Source of the DNA: Belnapia moabensis DSM 16746
Lineage (GTDB): Bacteria > Pseudomonadota > Alphaproteobacteria > Acetobacterales > Acetobacteraceae
Assembly: GCF_000745835.1 (NCBI RefSeq)
Contig: NZ_JQKB01000012.1
Coordinates: 62,001-126,000, forward strand
Direction of reading: 5' to 3'
DNA: 64,000 nucleotides
The notes under the pieces were generated by a model. It worked only from the letters and a program-made list of their open reading frames with translations, searched no databases and was not told the origin of the DNA. Made by a program: the position numbers and the translations under genes. Shown in pieces: positions 27,475 to 38,249 of the stretch. Positions within the stretch are counted from its first letter, which is position 1. Each line of letters starts with the position of its first letter.

Positions 27475-28377
27475 TCAGACCTGCAACAGAGGGTTGGCGC
27501 GCAGTCGCTCCACGGCGAGGTCGACGAAGCTCCGCACCCGGGCCGCGGCGCGGCGACCTTCGGGGTGGATGACGTGGATGGGCAGCGGCGGCTCCTCGAA
27601 TTCGGCCAGGATCCGCTGCAGCCGGCCCTCGGCGAGCAGGCCGGCGACCTGGTAGCTCAGCAGCCGGGTGATGCCGAAGCCGGCCAGCGCCGCCGCGATC
27701 GCCGCCGCATTGGTGTTGCAGGAAAGTCGCGGCTGCACGGTCACGCCGCGCGGCGCCCCGGGGCCGAAGCGCCACTCCGGCGAGGCGGAGGCGCCGATCG
27801 GGGCGATGATCCGGTGCCGGACGAGCTCGCCGGGATGGGTCGGGATGCCGTGCCGGGCGAAATAGGCCGGCGCACCGCAGACCACCCGCCGCACCGTGCC
27901 GACCCGGAGCGCCGCCATGCCGGAATCCGGCAGGTGGCCGATGCGGATCGCCACGTCGATCCCCTCCTCGACGATGTTCACCACCCGGTCGAGGAAGAGG
28001 CCGCGGAGGCTGACCGCCGGGTGGCGGTCGAGATACTCGGTCAGGATCGGCAGGACGTAGATCTCGCCGAAGAGGACCGAGGCGGTGACGCTGAGCGTGC
28101 CGGTCGGGGTGGCATAGGCGCCGGCGGCGGCCGCCTCCGCTTCGTCGATATCGGCGAGGATGCGGCGGCAATCCTCGACATAGCGCCCCCCGGCCTCGGT
28201 GAGGCGCACGAGGCGGGTGGTGCGGGTGAGCAGGCGGGTGCCGGTCGTTGCCTCCAGCGCCGCGACGGCGCGGGTGACCGCGGGCGGGCTGAGGCCGAGC
28301 TGGCGGCCGGCGGCGGCGAAGCTGCCGGTCTCGGCGACCTTGGCGAAGATGCGCATCGCCTGCCAGCGGTCCATCAC
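27475..28377 (-). CDS. LysR family transcriptional regulator
   Basis: 300 residues. N-terminal winged helix (MRIFAKVAETGSFAAAGRQLGLSPPAVTRAV, residues ~8-38) and a LysR substrate-binding domain (~90-295). Close to the DsdA/CrgA-like group by the VTRAVAALEATTGTRLL segment. It is not divergent to a metabolic gene; the flavin-nucleotide-binding gene lies upstream on the same strand, 40 bp away. The inducer is unknown. Confidence 0.93.
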   Translation of the reverse strand: MMDRWQAMRIFAKVAETGSFAAAGRQLGLSPPAVTRAVAALEATTGTRLLTRTTRLVRLTEAGGRYVEDCRRILADIDEAEAAAAGAYATPTGTLSVTASVLFGEIYVLPILTEYLDRHPAVSLRGLFLDRVVNIVEEGIDVAIRIGHLPDSGMAALRVGTVRRVVCGAPAYFARHGIPTHPGELVRHRIIAPIGASASPEWRFGPGAPRGVTVQPRLSCNTNAAAIAAALAGFGITRLLSYQVAGLLAEGRLQRILAEFEEPPLPIHVIHPEGRRAAARVRSFVDLAVERLRANPLLQV

Positions 28378-28417
28378 GCCCCTCCCATTGGGCGGAGCCT
28401 AGCATGGCCGGGTCGTT

Positions 28418-29323
28418 TCAGGCCCAGCGCAGCGGCAGCGCGGCCTCGCGGCGGACGATCCGGCGCGGCGTCACGCGCCAGAGGCGCTCGGCGCCCTCGA
28501 ATGCGGCGAGGTCCGACCCCTGCGGCAGGATTTCCGCTGCGCCGCTGAGCTGCAGCAGGGTGCCCGTCGCCCCATCGACGAAGAGCAGCCCGGCCCGGCG
28601 CGTCACGAGGATGTTGCCGAGGGTGTTGAAGAACATGTTGCCGGCATAGTCGGGGATGGTCAGCGCGCCATCCGCCTCGACGCGGATGAAGCCCGGCCGG
28701 CCGCCGCGATGCGAGACATCGACCTGCCGGCCCGGCCCCGCCTCGCCGACATGGCTGGCGACGAAGACGGTGTCGGCGCGCCGGATCATCGCCAGGGCGG
28801 CGGGGTCGAGGCGCGGCAGGGCCTCGGTGGCGGCCGGGGCGGGCTCCGCCGGGTCGCGGGCGAAGGCGATGCCGCGCGGGGTGATGTAGCGCGGACAATT
28901 GCCGAAGCTCTGCTCGACCGCGACGGCGAAGCCCTCGGTGCCGGGCTGCCGGAGGATGCGGCCGTTCAGCCGGTTGCGCCGCCGCGTCGGCAGTTCGATG
29001 CCGAGCAGGCCGACCGCATCGCCCGCCTCCATGCCGCGATCGGCTGGGTCGGCGGCGTCGCGCCGGGCGGCAATGCGCAAGGTCCCGGCATCCGGCACGG
29101 AGAGGAAGCCGGGATGGCCGGCGAGGATCGTGGCCCAGGGATCGCCCTCGGGATCGACCGCGCCGAGGATGAGGAAGGGAAGCTGCGGGTAGAAGAACCG
29201 GTGCTGCTCGATCAGGTGGTCGCGGAGCACGTGCTGGCCGATGGCGGCCATGCGCTCGGCCATCCCAAGCGAGGATTGCAGGGCGATCTCACCGGCATGC
29301 CAGGGGGAAGGCTGAACGGTCAT
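28418..29323 (-). CDS. Pyridoxamine 5'-phosphate oxidase-fold flavin-nucleotide-binding protein
   Basis: 301 residues. The PNPOx-like split-barrel spans ~40-300 with FLILGAVDPEGDPWATILAG and a later ADTVFVASHVG...RGGRPGFIRV, the pattern of the COG3576 flavin-binding proteins. The function is unassigned; members bind FMN and may act on reactive species. The start ATG at 29323 is set by GGAGGA a few bases upstream. An open frame upstream of that is not supported. Divergent from the TRAP receptor at 29694, with 370 bp between. Confidence 0.88.
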   Translation of the reverse strand: MTVQPSPWHAGEIALQSSLGMAERMAAIGQHVLRDHLIEQHRFFYPQLPFLILGAVDPEGDPWATILAGHPGFLSVPDAGTLRIAARRDAADPADRGMEAGDAVGLLGIELPTRRRNRLNGRILRQPGTEGFAVAVEQSFGNCPRYITPRGIAFARDPAEPAPAATEALPRLDPAALAMIRRADTVFVASHVGEAGPGRQVDVSHRGGRPGFIRVEADGALTIPDYAGNMFFNTLGNILVTRRAGLLFVDGATGTLLQLSGAAEILPQGSDLAAFEGAERLWRVTPRRIVRREAALPLRWA

Positions 29324-29693
29324 GATGGGGTCCTCCGGTGCGGGCGGTGCGCCCTGCCTCGTCCTGGAATGTATTGATCCCGGCGGTGTGCTGAAGCTGC
29401 CCGACGGGGAAGGCACTGTTCCGCCACGAGGAATAATGCCCGCTCAATGGATCAGCTTGCTGAGCGCCACCTCGAGGACGATGACGAAGGCGCCGAATAG
29501 AGGCGGCGGCGTTGAGGTTGTGCAGCATGTCCGGCGTCCTGACCTCGGGCTGGCCCGACGGCCGGCCTTCCCTGACCCGAAGGATCGGCCCGCCCGCGGC
29601 GAAAGGCGAAGCGGAAGGCCGGATGCGGGTCATCCACACGGTGGAAGGCGGGCGGCGCTTGATCCGCCGGAGGAATGTCGGGAGATTGGCGCC
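29324..29693. other. Gene-free stretch between divergent genes
   Basis: 370 bp holding the divergent promoters of the flavin-binding and TRAP receptor genes. The only coding-like trace is a short broken minus-strand frame at 29444-29528. Near 29380-29445 the GC is lower (GTATTGATCC, GAATAATGCC), a plausible promoter area. No RNA gene or repeat is evident. Confidence 0.5.
29444..29528 (-). pseudogene. Possible broken small membrane protein gene
   Basis: On the minus strand an ATG at 29528 with AGGA 8 bp upstream begins MLHNLNAAAS. One base out of frame, the same stretch continues LFGAFVIVLEVALSKLIH and ends at a TGA (29446-29444). Joined, this would make a ~28-residue single-helix membrane peptide with one extra base in the middle. 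It may be a frameshifted small gene, a sequencing error or chance; confidence is low. Confidence 0.25.
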
Positions 29694-30683
29694 ATGCTGC
29701 ATCGCCGCCCCCTGCTTGCCTCCCTCCTCGCCTGCGGGGGCGCCGTCGCGCCGGGCCGCGCCTCCGCCGGTTGGCGGATCGCCACGGAGTATCCAGCGAC
29801 CGCCATCCCCGGCGAGGGCATTGCCCATTTCGCTGAGGTCGTGGGCCGGCTGGCAGGCGGCGGGTTGAGCGTGGAGCCGCGCTTCAACGCGCCCGACGGG
29901 CTGCGCTCCGCCGCCATGCCGCGCGCCGTCGCCGAGGGCCGGCTGGAGGCGGCGGATGCCTTCACTGGCGCGCTGGCGCGCGAGTCGCCCCTTTTCGAGC
30001 TCTCCGCCCTGCCATTCCTCACCGCCTCGGCCGCGGATACCGCGCGGCTGCTGCGCGTCGCCCGGCCGGCCTATGAGCGCGTGCTCGGGGCCGGCGGCCT
30101 CGTGCTGCTCTATGCGACGCCGTGGCCGGCGACCGGCCTCTGGTCGCGCCAGGCGCTGCCGGGGCCGGAGGCGCTGCGGGGCCTCCGGATCCGTACCTAT
30201 GATGCCGCCAGCACCGCCGTGCTGCGCGGCGCCGGCGCCGATGCGGTGCAAATCTCCTTCGCCGATGCGCTGCCGCGGCTACGGGCTGGGGAACTGGATG
30301 CGGTGCTCTCCTCGGGCGATGGCGGCGCGGGTGCTCGGCTGTGGGAGATCCTGCCGCATTTCACAGTGCTCGATTACGCCTCGCCGCTCAGCCTCGCCTT
30401 CTGCCAGGCGACAGCGCTTGCCGCCTTGCCGGCGCCGGTGCGGGAGGCGGTGGCCGAGGCCGGGCGGCTGACCGAGGCGCGGCAATTCGAGGCCATGGCA
30501 ACGCGCGGGGTGGAGAACACGGCGCGGATGCAGGCCAACGGCGTCGCCATCGCCGGCACGCCCGGCCTGCGCGCGGCGCTCGCCCAGGCCGCCACGCCCG
30601 TCATCGCCGATTGGTCGAAGCGCATGGGACCGGAGGGCGAGGCGATCCTCGCCGCCTATCGCCGTGGCGAAGCGGCTAAATAA
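29694..30683 (+). CDS. TRAP transporter substrate-binding protein (DctP family)
   Basis: 329 residues. Signal peptide MLHRRPLLASLLACGG…RASA (cleaved ~25). Typical DctP features: GPEALRGLRIRTYDAASTAVLRGAGADAVQISFADALPRL (the conserved arginine that binds the carboxylate is in LRIRTYD) and the ELDAVLSSG segment. Only distantly related to the pair at 4.6-6.9 kb. No DctQM permease is adjacent, so it is a further orphan receptor. GGAG at 29681-29684 fits the ATG at 29694. Confidence 0.9.
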   Translation: MLHRRPLLASLLACGGAVAPGRASAGWRIATEYPATAIPGEGIAHFAEVVGRLAGGGLSVEPRFNAPDGLRSAAMPRAVAEGRLEAADAFTGALARESPLFELSALPFLTASAADTARLLRVARPAYERVLGAGGLVLLYATPWPATGLWSRQALPGPEALRGLRIRTYDAASTAVLRGAGADAVQISFADALPRLRAGELDAVLSSGDGGAGARLWEILPHFTVLDYASPLSLAFCQATALAALPAPVREAVAEAGRLTEARQFEAMATRGVENTARMQANGVAIAGTPGLRAALAQAATPVIADWSKRMGPEGEAILAAYRRGEAAK

Positions 30684-30956
30684 TGATCCGGCGTCGCATC
30701 TCTTGGTTGGCCTGGAACTGCGCCCGGACCAGCGGCAACGGCAAATCCCACGATTTTGTTGATAATTTGTCGCAACTACGGGGGCTTACCGCCGCACAAG
30801 CCGTTCCGGTTCCAGTCAGCGCATTGCTGTTTCATTTTCCGTCCCGGTTTGCCATCCTGTGGCCTTGGTCGAAGCCTGCGGGACGCCAGACGATGCCGCC
30901 GCATCGCTTGCCCTTCGCATTCGGCGATAGGCATGGATGAATCGGAGGAGGCCCGA

Positions 30957-31256
30957 ATGACAACCTACTGGAACGGGGTTCCCTCGGACCCGGAATGCAG
31001 TGCCTGGCATTGGGTCGAGGACGCGTCCGGCCTCCGCCCCCTGCTCTGGCGCGGCGACGATTGGCCTGACGCCATGGACCGACGGGAATGGGAGGATGGC
31101 GTCGTGGTCTGCGCGCCGGAGGATATGCAGGAGGCAGCCTATTTCGGGCCGGTGGCGATGCCGCCCGCCGTGGCCCGCCGCTTCGCTTCCACCCGGCTGG
31201 CACCGGCCTTGTCGCAACCGTCTTTGTCCTGGGAGAAGCGGTTCGGCCTGTCCTGA
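30957..31256 (+). CDS. Hypothetical protein, 99 residues
   Basis: I recognise no family. The protein is rich in Trp (about seven), Pro and acidic residues: YWNGVPSDPECSAWHWVED, LLWRGDDWPD. It has no signal or membrane segment, so it is probably a small cytoplasmic protein. The start at 30957 has GGAGGAG 6 bp upstream; an ATG at 30933 is also in frame. 273 bp of non-coding DNA separate it from the TRAP receptor gene, with AT-rich promoter-like sequence at about 30755-30775. A perfect hairpin follows 13 bp after its stop. Confidence 0.6.
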   Translation: MTTYWNGVPSDPECSAWHWVEDASGLRPLLWRGDDWPDAMDRREWEDGVVVCAPEDMQEAAYFGPVAMPPAVARRFASTRLAPALSQPSLSWEKRFGLS

Positions 31257-31269
31257 GCGGCGTCCGGAG

Positions 31270-31293
31270 CCGCAACAACGCAGATTGTTGCGG
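31270..31293. terminator. Perfect 9-bp hairpin after the 99-residue gene
   Basis: CCGCAACAA (31270-31278) pairs with TTGTTGCGG (31285-31293) around a 6-nt loop. There is no T-run, so it may be a rho-type transcript end or a binding site for a regulator of the desaturase gene, whose start is 88 bp away. Confidence 0.5.
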
Positions 31294-31380
31294 CGCAGCG
31301 AACCAAGCAAAGCGAAATGGTTCGTGAAATGTATACCTCTGGTCGCGCTATAGCTCTCCGGTGGTCCCGGAGTGCCAAAG

Positions 31381-32574
31381 ATGACGTTTATCAGGTCCGT
31401 TTTTTCTGCGACTCAAGATCTCGTCTCGACGACAGGTGATATCAACCCAAGGTTGATTATGGCGAGGCGCATCCGCCCCTGGATGCAGCCATTCCTGACT
31501 TGGTTGACGGCGCGTCCGGCTCCAGGCGAAGCCGCGACCGAGCGGCCCGGCGAAACCTTCGTCGCCATCGCCCTGCTGTGGACGCTCGGCGGCATCGCCC
31601 TCTCGGCCGCGCCCTTCCTTTTCGCCGATGCACCCATTCTCCTCTGGTTGATGGTGCCGCTCGGCCTGCTGGCGACGAGCTGCGGCCTCGGCCTGTTCCA
31701 GGTGGTGGTCTTCCACCATTGCTCGCACGGCACCGTCTTCCGCAGCCGGGCGCGCAACCGCCAGGTCGGCCGCCTGATCTCGGCGCTGCTGCTGTTCAAG
31801 CGCTTCGACGACTACCAGCACGAGCACATGCTGCATCACAGCCCGAAGAAGCTGCTGACGGAGGAGGACGAGTTTGCCGATTTCGTCCTCGGCCTCTGCG
31901 GGCTGGAGCCGGGCCTGCCGAAGCGGGAGCTGTGGCGGCGGGTCTGCGTCAGCCTGGTCTCGCCGGCCTTCCATGCGCGCTTCCTGCGCCGGCGGATCGG
32001 CGCCAGCCTCTTCACCGGCGATGCGGCGCATGACCGTGTGGGGCGCATCGCCTGGGCGGGCGCGTTCCTCGCGGCGGCGGCGGGTGGCGTGCTGCCGGCC
32101 TTCCTCGTCGCCTGGGTGCTGCCGGTGACGGTGCTGCTGCAGGCGGCGACAGTGCTGCGCATCCTCTGCGAGCACCGCTTCCCGGAGCCGGAACTCATCG
32201 CCATGCGCAACCGCGACTTCGTCTGCCATGCGACGGCGGGCGTCTTCCCCGGGCGGGAGCCGCCGGCGGCGCGGGCCAATACGCCACGGGGCTTGCTGCT
32301 CTGGGCCGGCTGGTGGCTGGAGATGCTGACCGTGCATCTCTTCGTCCGACTCTTCGTGCTGGTCGGCGATGCGCCCTGCCACGACTTCCACCACCGCCGC
32401 CCGGCGACGCGGCGCTGGACGGACTACATCCATGCGCGCCAGCAGGATCTCGAGGCCGGCTCGCCCGGCTTCCCCTCCGGTTATATCGAGAACTGGGGGC
32501 TGATCAGCGCGATCGACGAGAATCTCGCCAGTCTGGCGGCGACCCGGCCGGAGACGATCGGCCGGGCGCCGTAA
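31381..32574 (+). CDS. Membrane fatty acid desaturase
   Basis: 397 residues. Three histidine boxes that bind the di-iron centre are visible: HHCSHG (~111), HEHMLHH (~142-148) and HDFHHRRP (~338-345). Hydrophobic stretches near 58-105 and 215-250 form the membrane part. The family inserts double bonds or hydroxyls into acyl chains or sterol/carotenoid-like lipids; regiochemistry cannot be told. The ATG at 31381 (MTFIRSVF) is 8 bp after GGAG; a GTG three codons upstream is less likely. Confidence 0.9.
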   Translation: MTFIRSVFSATQDLVSTTGDINPRLIMARRIRPWMQPFLTWLTARPAPGEAATERPGETFVAIALLWTLGGIALSAAPFLFADAPILLWLMVPLGLLATSCGLGLFQVVVFHHCSHGTVFRSRARNRQVGRLISALLLFKRFDDYQHEHMLHHSPKKLLTEEDEFADFVLGLCGLEPGLPKRELWRRVCVSLVSPAFHARFLRRRIGASLFTGDAAHDRVGRIAWAGAFLAAAAGGVLPAFLVAWVLPVTVLLQAATVLRILCEHRFPEPELIAMRNRDFVCHATAGVFPGREPPAARANTPRGLLLWAGWWLEMLTVHLFVRLFVLVGDAPCHDFHHRRPATRRWTDYIHARQQDLEAGSPGFPSGYIENWGLISAIDENLASLAATRPETIGRAP

Positions 32575-32591
32575 GCGCCCTCGGGAAATGC

Positions 32592-32612
32592 GCGGGGGCA
32601 GGCCGCCCCCGC
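32592..32612. terminator. Hairpin between convergent desaturase and MFS genes
   Basis: Perfect 8-bp arms GCGGGGGC (32592-32599) and GCCCCCGC (32605-32612) with a 5-nt loop, between the two stops. No T-run on either side, so efficiency is uncertain; the location fits a shared terminator. Confidence 0.55.
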
Positions 32613-32623
32613 CGCGATCTCCA

Positions 32624-33832
32624 TCAGGCGCGAGCCGGCCCGCGCCTGTGGACCAACAGGGCGGTCGCCGCCAGCGCCGCGCCGAAGGCCGAGACCGTGC
32701 CCCAGCCGCCAAGGCGCCAGGCCGCCATCGCCCCGGCCGAGCCGGCCGCGCCGCCGAGGAACATCCCCGTCATGAAGATCGTGTTGATGCGGCTGCGGGC
32801 CTCCGGCTGCAGCGCATAGATGACGTGCTGGTTGGAGACGAGCGTGCTCTGCACCCCGAAATCCAGGACGATGACGCCGAGCACCATGCCGGCGAGGCTC
32901 GGCCAGAGGCCGAAGACCATCCAGGCCGCCAGGGTGAGGGCGGCGCCGAACCCGATCACCAGCCGCGGCCCGCGCCGGTCGGCGAGGCGGCCGGCCAGCG
33001 GCGCCGCCGCGATCCCCACCGCGCCGACGATGCCGAACAGCCCCGCCACCTCGGCCCCGAGCCCGAAGGGCGGCTGCTCCAGCCGCAGGGCGAGGATGGT
33101 CCAGAAGGCCGAGAAGGCGCCGAACAGCGCCGCCTGCATCCATGTCGCCTGCCGCAGCGCCGGCTGGCCGCGCCAGAGATGCAGCAGGGAGCGCAGCGCC
33201 TCGCCATAGCCGATCGGCGCGGCGGCCGGGCGGCGCGGCAGCTTGGCGGCCATCAGCGCCGCGGCGCCGAGCGCCATCGGCACCGCCAGCCAGAACATGG
33301 CCCGCCAGCCGGCATGCGCGGCGACGAAGCCACCGAGGGTGCGGCTCAGCAGGATGCCGGCCAGGATTCCGCCGGTGACGATGCCGACCGTGGCCCCGCG
33401 GCGATCGGGCGGTGAGAGATGGGCGGCAAACGGGACGATCTGCTGTGCCACCGTCGCCGCCATTCCGACGAGGAAGGAGGCGGCCACCAGCACCACGGCC
33501 CCCGGCGACAGCGCTGCTAGCGCCAGGGCGGCGGCGAGCACCACGAATTGCAGGACGATCAGCCGCCGCTGGTCCAGCAGGTCGCCGAGCGGCAGCAACA
33601 GGAAGAGGCTCGCCGCATAGCCGAGCTGGGTCGCGGTCGGGATCAACGCGGTCGCATGGGTGCCGGCGAAATCCTGCTCGATGATCCCGAGCATGGGTTG
33701 GTTGTAGTAGATATTGGCCACTGCGATGCCGGCGGCGGCGGCCATGGCGAAGGTCGGGGCGGCACCGGGCGGGGCGGCATGGCCAAGCGTATCCGCCCGG
33801 CCAGGGGCGGCCTGCATGGGAGCATCGAGCAT
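32624..33832 (-). CDS. MFS transporter
   Basis: 402 residues with about 12 predicted membrane helices. Start [13 protein letters not shown] at 33832; the open frame upstream is not supported. The N-half has [19 protein letters not shown] and the intracellular loop [14 protein letters not shown]; the other half has [20 protein letters not shown]. The motifs resemble the DHA1/YtbD-like efflux family with NIYYNQPML near helix 1. The substrate is unknown. It is divergent from the large hybrid kinase with 279 bp between. Confidence 0.9.
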   Translation of the reverse strand: MLDAPMQAAPGRADTLGHAAPPGAAPTFAMAAAAGIAVANIYYNQPMLGIIEQDFAGTHATALIPTATQLGYAASLFLLLPLGDLLDQRRLIVLQFVVLAAALALAALSPGAVVLVAASFLVGMAATVAQQIVPFAAHLSPPDRRGATVGIVTGGILAGILLSRTLGGFVAAHAGWRAMFWLAVPMALGAAALMAAKLPRRPAAAPIGYGEALRSLLHLWRGQPALRQATWMQAALFGAFSAFWTILALRLEQPPFGLGAEVAGLFGIVGAVGIAAAPLAGRLADRRGPRLVIGFGAALTLAAWMVFGLWPSLAGMVLGVIVLDFGVQSTLVSNQHVIYALQPEARSRINTIFMTGMFLGGAAGSAGAMAAWRLGGWGTVSAFGAALAATALLVHRRGPARA

Positions 33833-34111
33833 CGAGGGCTGGTCCTTCGGCGGGCCGGTTCGCGAAGAGAGAGTGAAGGGGGAAGCCCGGCCTGTTCCCC
33901 GCGCATATGGGCGTGGATGGGGCCGATTGCTGCCCATCGGCGCAAATGGACATAGCGGGGAATGGTCTGTAGTCACGCCCGCCCGGGCCGTCGACGACGC
34001 CTCGTCCTGCGGCGGGACGGGGGACACAGCGTCGTGCGCAATGCTGTTCTGTCGCTTCCGGTATAGGGCGCCGGTTTATTGTTGGCCGCCGCACGGGAGA
34101 GATTTGCATCT

Positions 34112-37100
34112 ATGCCAGTCGCACGCGACCCCTTTGCCGGCCAGGGCGAGATGGCGGAGCGCATGCGGCACACCGACTGGGCCGCCACCCCGGTCGGCCC
34201 GGTCGAGCGCTGGCCGCAGGGCCTCCGCGCCACCGTGCGGACCCTGCTCGGGTCGCGCTACCCCATGGTGCTGCTCTGGGGCGAGGCCGACCTGATCCAG
34301 ATCTACAACGACGCCTATACCGGCCTCATCGGCGCCAAGCACCCCTACGCCCTCGGCCGCTCCATCAAGGAGACCCAGGCGGAATCCTGGGACATCATCG
34401 GACCGATGATCCACGAGGTGATGGCGACGGGCACGCCCAATTGGGTCCCAGCCCAGTGCATGGCCGTCAACCGCGCGGGCTATGACGAGGAGGCCTATTT
34501 CTCCCTGTCCTATAGCGCGGTCGAGGATGACGAGGGCCGCATCCACGGCATGCTCTGCGTCTGCAGCGAGGTGACGGCGCAGATCCTCGTCGAGCGGCGG
34601 CTGAAGCTCCAACGCGACATCGCCGCCCGGGTGGGCGAGGCGCAGGACGCCGGGGCACTCTGCCGCGAGATCGGCGAGGCCATCGCCGGCTGTCCCTCCG
34701 ACATTCCCTTCGCCCTGCTCTACCTGCGCGAGGGGGAAGGGTTCCGCCTCGCGGCCGCGGTGGGGCTGCCGGCGGGCCATGCCGGGGCGGCGGAAGCGGC
34801 CTGGCCGCTCGGCCGCGCTGTGGCGGGCGAGGCCGTCCTCATCGAGGATGCCGCCGCCCGTATCGGCCCGCTGTCTGGCGGGCCCTTCGGCCAGCCGGTG
34901 CAGGCCGCCCTCGCCCTGCCGCTGGCCGGAAGCGGCGGCGCGGAAGCGCTTGGCGTGCTGGTCTGCGGGATCAACCCGGCCCGCGCGCTGGATGAGGGCT
35001 ATCGCGGCTTCTACGACCTGCTCGCCGGCCAAGTCGCTGCCGCCATCCGCAACGCGCAGGCCTATGAGGACGAGCGCCGCCGCGCCCAGGCGCTGGCCGA
35101 GCTGGACCGGGCGAAGACGCGCTTCTTCGCCAATGTCTCGCATGAGTTCCGCACGCCGCTGACCCTGCTGCTCGGGCCGGTGGAGGATCTGCTCGCCCGG
35201 CCGGGCCTCGGGCCGGAGCTGCGGGAGGAGCTGGCCATGGTCCGGCGCAACGCGCTGCGGCTGCTGCGGCTGGTGAACTCCCTGCTCGACTTCGCCCGCG
35301 TCGAGGCCGGCCGGGCCGAGGCCTGCTTCGTGCCGGTGGAGCTCGGCCAGGCCACCGCGGACCTCGCCGGGGCCTTCCGCTCCGCCATCGAGCGGGCCGG
35401 GCTGCGGCTCGAGGTGGATTGCCCGCCGCTCGCCGAGCCGGCCCATGTCGACCCCGACCTCTGGGAGAAGATCGTCCTCAACCTGCTCTCCAACGCCCTC
35501 AAGCACACCTTCGAGGGACGGATTGCGGTGCGCCTGCGCCAGGAGGGCGCGGCGATCCGGCTCACCGTGGCGGATACCGGCATCGGCATCCCGGCCGACC
35601 AGCGCGACCGCGTTTTCGAGCGCTTCCATCGGGTGGAGGGCGCCCGCAGCCGCACGCATGAGGGCTCCGGCATCGGCCTCTCCCTGGTGCGGGAGCTGGT
35701 CGGGTTGCATGGCGGACAGGTCTCGGTCGAGAGCGAGCCCGGGCGCGGCGCGACCTTCATCGTCGAGATCCCGGCCGGCCATGCGCATCTGCCGCCGGAG
35801 CGGATCGGCGCCGCGCCGCGGCTGTCCTCCACCGCCCTCGGCGCCGGGCCCTTCGTCGAGGAGGCCATGCGCTGGTTCGCCGATGCGCCGGCGCCCGACC
35901 CCAAGGTGGTGCCGATGCCGCCTCGGCGGGAGGCGCCGGCCCGTCGCCCCCGCCTGGTGCTGGCCGACGACAATGCGGATATGCGCGCCTATGTCGCCCG
36001 GCTGCTCGCGCCCGACTACGAGGTGGCGGCCGTGCCGGATGGCGCGGCGGCGCTCGCCGCCCTGCGTGCCGCCCCGGCCGAGCTGCTGCTAACTGACGTG
36101 ATGATGCCGGTGATGGACGGCCTCGCCCTGCTGCGGGCGGTGCGGGCGGACCCGGCGCTGCGCACCCTGCCGGTGGTCGTGCTCTCCGCCCGCGCGGGCG
36201 ACGAGGCGAGCAGCGAGGGGCTGGAGGCCGGCGCCGACGACTACCTCGCCAAGCCCTTCGCCGCCCGCGAGCTGCGCGCCCGCATCCGCACCCATCTGGA
36301 ACTCGCCCGTCTGCGGCGCGAGGCGGAGGAGCAGGCGCACCAAGCGCGCAAGATGGAAGCCGTGGGCCAGCTCACCGGCGGCGTGGCGCATGACTTCAAC
36401 AACCTGCTGGCGGCCATTCTCGGCTCGCTCGACCTGGCGGAGCGGCGCGTGGACGACGAGCGGGCGCTGCGGCTGCTGCGCAACGCCATGCAGGCCGCCC
36501 GCCGCGGCGCCGGGCTGACCGCGCAGCTCCTCGCCTTCGCCCGGCGGCAGCGGCTGGAGGCGCGGCCGACCGACCTGAACCGGGTGCTCTCCGGCATGGG
36601 CGACCTGCTGCACCGCACGCTGGGCGGCCGCATCGGCGTTTCGCTCCGCCTCGCCAAGGAGCTGTGGCCCGCCACGGCGGATGCCGGGCAGCTGGAACTC
36701 GCCGTGCTCAACCTCGCCATCAACGCCCGCGACGCCATGCCGGAGGGCGGCGAGCTGTCGATCGAGACGCGCAACCTGCCGGGCGCCCAGGGCCGCGGTG
36801 ACCGGGTCGCGGTGGAGGTGCGGGATACCGGCACGGGCATGCCGCCCGAAGTGCTGGCGCGGGTCTTCGAGCCCTTCTTCACCACCAAGGGCATCGGCAA
36901 GGGCACCGGGCTCGGCCTCGCCCAGGTGCATGGGACGATCGGCCAGCTCGGCGGCGAGGTCGCGGTCGAGAGCCGGGTCGGCGAGGGCACGCTGGTGCGG
37001 CTGGTGCTGCCGCGCGCGCAGGGCTGCCCGTCGCTGGAGCCGGAGCCCGGCCCGGGCGAGGAGCAGGCCGAGGCCGGCGGCCTGACGGTGCTGCTGGTGG

Positions 37101-37464
37101 ATGACGACCCGCATGTGCGCTCATCCGTCGTCGCCATGCTCCGGGAGCTCGGCCATCGCGTCGTCGATGCCGAGAGCGGCCGCGAGGCGCTGCGCCTGCT
37201 GCGCGGCGAGGCGGGCTTCGACCTGCTGCTGAGCGACCATGCCATGCCGGGCATGGCGGGCGGCGAGCTGACGCTGCGGGCGCGAGCCCTGCATCCGGGC
37301 CTGCGCGTGCTGATCATGACCGGCTATGCAGGGGGCGATTCCCAGCCGCCCCGCGACGGCGTGCTGCTGCGCAAGCCCTTCGACCTGGCCGAGCTGCGCG
37401 CCGCCCTGCGCCTCGTTTCGGAAAACCGGGCGCCGCGCGGCAAGGCCCGGCCGCAGCAGGCGGG

Positions 37465-37468
<4 letters not shown>
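34112..37468 (+). CDS. Double hybrid sensor histidine kinase (PAS-GAF-HK-REC-HK-REC)
   Basis: 1118 residues, soluble. Order: PAS (~10-150, starting [17 protein letters not shown]), GAF (~165-310), HisKA with His344 (VSHEFRTPL) and HATPase, receiver with Asp662 ([11 protein letters not shown]), a second kinase core with His760 (VAHDFNNLL) and HATPase (FEPFFTTKG), then a C-terminal receiver with Asp1042 ([11 protein letters not shown]). Two full kinase modules in one chain suggest an internal phosphorelay. ATG 34112 is chosen over a TTG at 34079 lacking a ribosome site. The stop shares CTAG with the convergent chvI stop. Confidence 0.95.
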
Positions 37469-38166
<698 letters not shown>

Positions 38167-38249
38167 GGTCGGGTCTCCGCCGGCTCGTCCGTAGGGTCAG
38201 ACGCTCCATATAGTGCGGCATTGTGGCACAACCCGGACGGGATCGCGTG

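Noticed and set aside
25569-27572. 667-codon plus-strand open frame opposite the MHYT kinase
   Set aside because: Shadow of the kinase; no recognisable domain, high His/Arg/Gly content.
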